From positions 1 through 8,007 of the forward strand of contig JAHIMN010000280.1 in assembly GCA_018896395.1 (NCBI GenBank): DNA of 8,007 nt. Direction: 5' to 3'. Made by a program: the position numbers and the translations under genes. This stretch comes from Verrucomicrobiota bacterium (GTDB lineage Bacteria; Verrucomicrobiota; Kiritimatiellia; JAAZAB01). The notes under the pieces were generated by a model. That model was not told the DNA's origin, searched no databases, and was given only the letters and a program-made list of their open reading frames with translations. Shown here piece after piece: positions 5,994-8,007 of this stretch (the first letter of the stretch is position 1; each line of letters begins with the position of its first letter).

Positions 5994-8007
5994 ATGAAAT
6001 CATCATCTTTATATGTGTCGATTGCTAAATACGCCATATTCCAATTCCTGGCAGTGTTATGGCTAATGCCGTGTGGCGCGGAAACTCCGGCAACAAATTC
6101 TATTTCAAACAAAGGGAGTATTCTCATGGTGACGGCGGCCTGGGCGCCGAACGTTCCCTACCGCCATCGCTATTATGAGCAGTATTTGCGCGCCCAGGGC
6201 TACCAGACGGCATTGATTCCGTTTCATCGACTGACCGACGAGACGCTGGCCAAGTTTAACATGGTCATGTTCCTTGAGTTCGCAATAATTAATGATGTCA
6301 TAATCGGTGATGAATGGGGTCAGTGTACAAGCAAATATCATGATGCATTGGCCGGGCGTTTGGAGAAATACGTGAATCAGGGGGGAGGATTGTTGTTTTT
6401 CTCGGTGGGTACTGTGAACTGCTGGTGGGGAGTCAAGGCAGAAAACCGGTTATTGAGCCGTTGGGGGGCCGAATATCTGCTCGAAATGATTGATGACCCC
6501 CCCACGACGTACAAACAGGTCAACTACCTGCAAAACACGTATTTTCGGGCGAACCAGATTGCGCCATCACCCGTGACCGAGGGGGTCACGAATATCTGGT
6601 ATACCCCCCACTTCTGCGCGACCCCCTTAACTCAGCCGCTCAAGGTGGACACAACCTGGACAGTGGCGGTTTCCGGAAGCAAGACGGCCCTGACACAACC
6701 CATTACCTGGGATCCGCCAGAGTCAGGTCAGCCGCGTCATAAAGTCGTGGAGGGCCAACCGGGGACCTATGCTTCATCTCCTCCGCTGGTGGCCTACAAA
6801 GAAATGGGCAAAGGTCGAATCGTCCTGATGGCCTTCAGCGGGATCAATACGGTCTACGGATACAAGCATCCGTTTTATGAAGAGATTGCCATGACGCGCG
6901 GCAACGGACGGATCGGAAGCGACCTGTTGAAACTGCTGGATAACAGCATCGCATTTCTGGTGCAACCCACGGAGAAATCCGGCGCGATCGGCGGCTATGT
7001 CAGCTTGCCTTATCCCCAAGATCCCCCGCCGCAGGCGATCGACTGGAGCCGCATGAACATGGGCAAGGCCACCCAAAAGCTCTTCACGGGGGTTATCGGC
7101 GCGCGTACCGGCTATAGTTGCGGCAAAGGAACCGTAGCGGAATGGGCGGCGACGGCCAAGGAAGCCGGGCTCGATTACCTTGTCTTTGCGGATACTTTCG
7201 CCCAACTGACGCCTGAAAAATGGAATTCGCTGAAGGAAGACTGCAAAAAAGCCTCCACCAATGACTTCCTGGCCATACCGGGATATGAGATTCAAACGGA
7301 ATCGGGGGACCGCTGGATCGCGGCCTATTACGGCGGTTTCCCGGCGGCAACCATTTTGACCGCTGACGGCAAGAAAATTAAAGTTCCGGATTGTTTCTAC
7401 TTCAGCACCTGTAATTCAGGCTTTGTCGCGCCATTTGATTTGACGCATAACCCGACGCCCACGGCGGCCTTGTCGGTGTTTTCGGCCTTGGGGTGCATGA
7501 CCTATGAAAAAGGGAAACTTCATTCCGAAGCGCTGCAGGACTATTTGCATGATGTGCAGTTGATGGATTACACCGTTCCCGTGGCCATCGATCTCATGGA
7601 CAGTCCGGCAGACATTAAGACGTTTCGTCAACGCGCCCATAACCAGATTGCTGTAGGTTCGTTGGCGGAGGTCGAAGCGGAATTCAGACACCCATCCCGA
7701 ATGTCAAGCTGGATCGTCACTTCAGGGCCGCGCATCCTGGATTGGCGCGGATTTTATATGTCGCGGAATACGGCCGGTGAATCGGTTCTACCCGGAACGG
7801 AACGTTGGCGCGTCCGACTGCAGACGGAATCGGACGTGGATTTGAAGGAAGTGGCCGTCTATGACGGAACGACCAGGATTCGTCGCTACCTTCCCCAGGG
7901 CAAGACTTTTTCCGTGGAGATCGACGGTCTCCACGATCAACAGCGGGCGCTGGTTGCCGTCGTGACGGACAGCCGGGGACGGCAGGCGATTTCCGGATTC
8001 CAGATTG
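5994..8007 (+). CDS. Secreted protein with ThuA/glutamine-amidotransferase-like and degenerate PHP-like parts (3' end beyond window)
   Basis: The frame is open for 671 codons from an ATG at 5994 to the right edge; AAGGAAAG (5981-5988) is a good ribosome binding site. Residues 1-29 form a signal peptide (hydrophobic 13-25, cleavage likely after CGA at 29), so the product is exported. Residues 40-285 resemble a ThuA/class I amidotransferase-like fold: strand ILMVTAAW (43-50), helix YRHRYYEQYLRAQGY, 'LEKYVNQGGGLLFF' (123-136) and 'GKGRIVLMAFSG' (272-283). Residues 366-433 follow the PHP-domain plan: 'GVIGARTGYSCGKGTV' (366-381) sits where HxH-containing 'D-L-H-x-H-T-x-Y-S-x-G' is expected. It is followed by 'AKEAGLDYLVFADTF' (388-402), where 'I-T-D-H' is expected, and 'FLAIPGYEI' (425-433). 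The metal-binding histidines are thus apparently missing. Residues 570-671 look like a beta-rich domain. The protein has many cysteines. Substrate and activity are unknown; a pseudo-enzyme or binding role is possible. The gene lies 411 bp downstream of the beta-helix gene on the same strand. Confidence 0.8.
   Translation, partial: MKSSSLYVSIAKYAIFQFLAVLWLMPCGAETPATNSISNKGSILMVTAAWAPNVPYRHRYYEQYLRAQGYQTALIPFHRLTDETLAKFNMVMFLEFAIINDVIIGDEWGQCTSKYHDALAGRLEKYVNQGGGLLFFSVGTVNCWWGVKAENRLLSRWGAEYLLEMIDDPPTTYKQVNYLQNTYFRANQIAPSPVTEGVTNIWYTPHFCATPLTQPLKVDTTWTVAVSGSKTALTQPITWDPPESGQPRHKVVEGQPGTYASSPPLVAYKEMGKGRIVLMAFSGINTVYGYKHPFYEEIAMTRGNGRIGSDLLKLLDNSIAFLVQPTEKSGAIGGYVSLPYPQDPPPQAIDWSRMNMGKATQKLFTGVIGARTGYSCGKGTVAEWAATAKEAGLDYLVFADTFAQLTPEKWNSLKEDCKKASTNDFLAIPGYEIQTESGDRWIAAYYGGFPAATILTADGKKIKVPDCFYFSTCNSGFVAPFDLTHNPTPTAALSVFSALGCMTYEKGKLHSEALQDYLHDVQLMDYTVPVAIDLMDSPADIKTFRQRAHNQIAVGSLAEVEAEFRHPSRMSSWIVTSGPRILDWRGFYMSRNTAGESVLPGTERWRVRLQTESDVDLKEVAVYDGTTRIRRYLPQGKTFSVEIDGLHDQQRALVAVVTDSRGRQAISGFQI

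Noticed and set aside
5717..6028. Short open frames on both strands in the repeat-rich spacer (5717-5953 minus, 5762-6028 plus)
   Set aside because: Their sequence consists of the palindromic blocks; translations are Arg/Pro/Ala-rich and the plus one overlaps the well-supported start at 5994.
6066..6086. Possible lipoprotein cleavage site (LMPC) in the ThuA/PHP-like protein
   Set aside because: Proline before the cysteine and methionine at -2 do not fit a lipobox; ordinary signal peptidase I cleavage after CGA is more likely.

Overview
The window looks like chromosomal DNA of a Gram-negative-type bacterium of moderately high GC. The best guess is the Planctomycetota-Verrucomicrobiota-Kiritimatiellota-Lentisphaerota group. 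That guess rests on three things: a secreted right-handed beta-helix-type protein that opens with the 'G-N-W-S-x-G-x-P' module, a large secreted protein with a ThuA-like part and a PHP-like part, and intergenic DNA packed with short palindromes and phased short repeats. It is inference; no rRNA or marker gene is present.

Layout. Positions 1-2436 (minus strand) hold a two-gene type II secretion / type IV pilus block, gspE-like ATPase then gspF-like inner-membrane platform protein, the latter cut by the left edge. Upstream of gspE is a near-consensus sigma70 promoter. Between promoter and start codon the leader is almost entirely an inverted pair of 7-bp repeat arrays (five NNNTCAG units facing five CTGANNT units). 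Positions 2784-3563 (minus) encode a DeoR/GlpR-family regulator. It diverges from a plus-strand gene (3747-5582) for a secreted 611-residue beta-helix-type protein. The 183-bp gap between them holds back-to-back promoters whose -35 boxes lie 8 bp apart, and three short palindromes, two of which share the form GTTTT-(3-4 nt)-AAAAC. A 411-bp gap (5583-5993) has no credible gene but is dense in hairpins and palindromes. From 5994 to the right edge runs an open gene for a secreted protein with an N-terminal ThuA/glutamine-amidotransferase-like part, a central PHP-like part in which the usual metal-binding motifs appear lost, and a C-terminal beta-rich part.

How the genes may work together. gspE and gspF energise and anchor a pilus or pseudopilus assembly machine. 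The DeoR-type protein is a plausible repressor of itself and of the beta-helix gene, released by a phosphorylated sugar or related metabolite. The two exported proteins could form one surface or periplasmic programme with that regulator, but the window shows no direct link to a substrate. The most interesting items are the degenerate PHP-like exported protein, the phased heptamer hairpin leader of gspE and the paired palindromes in the divergent control region.
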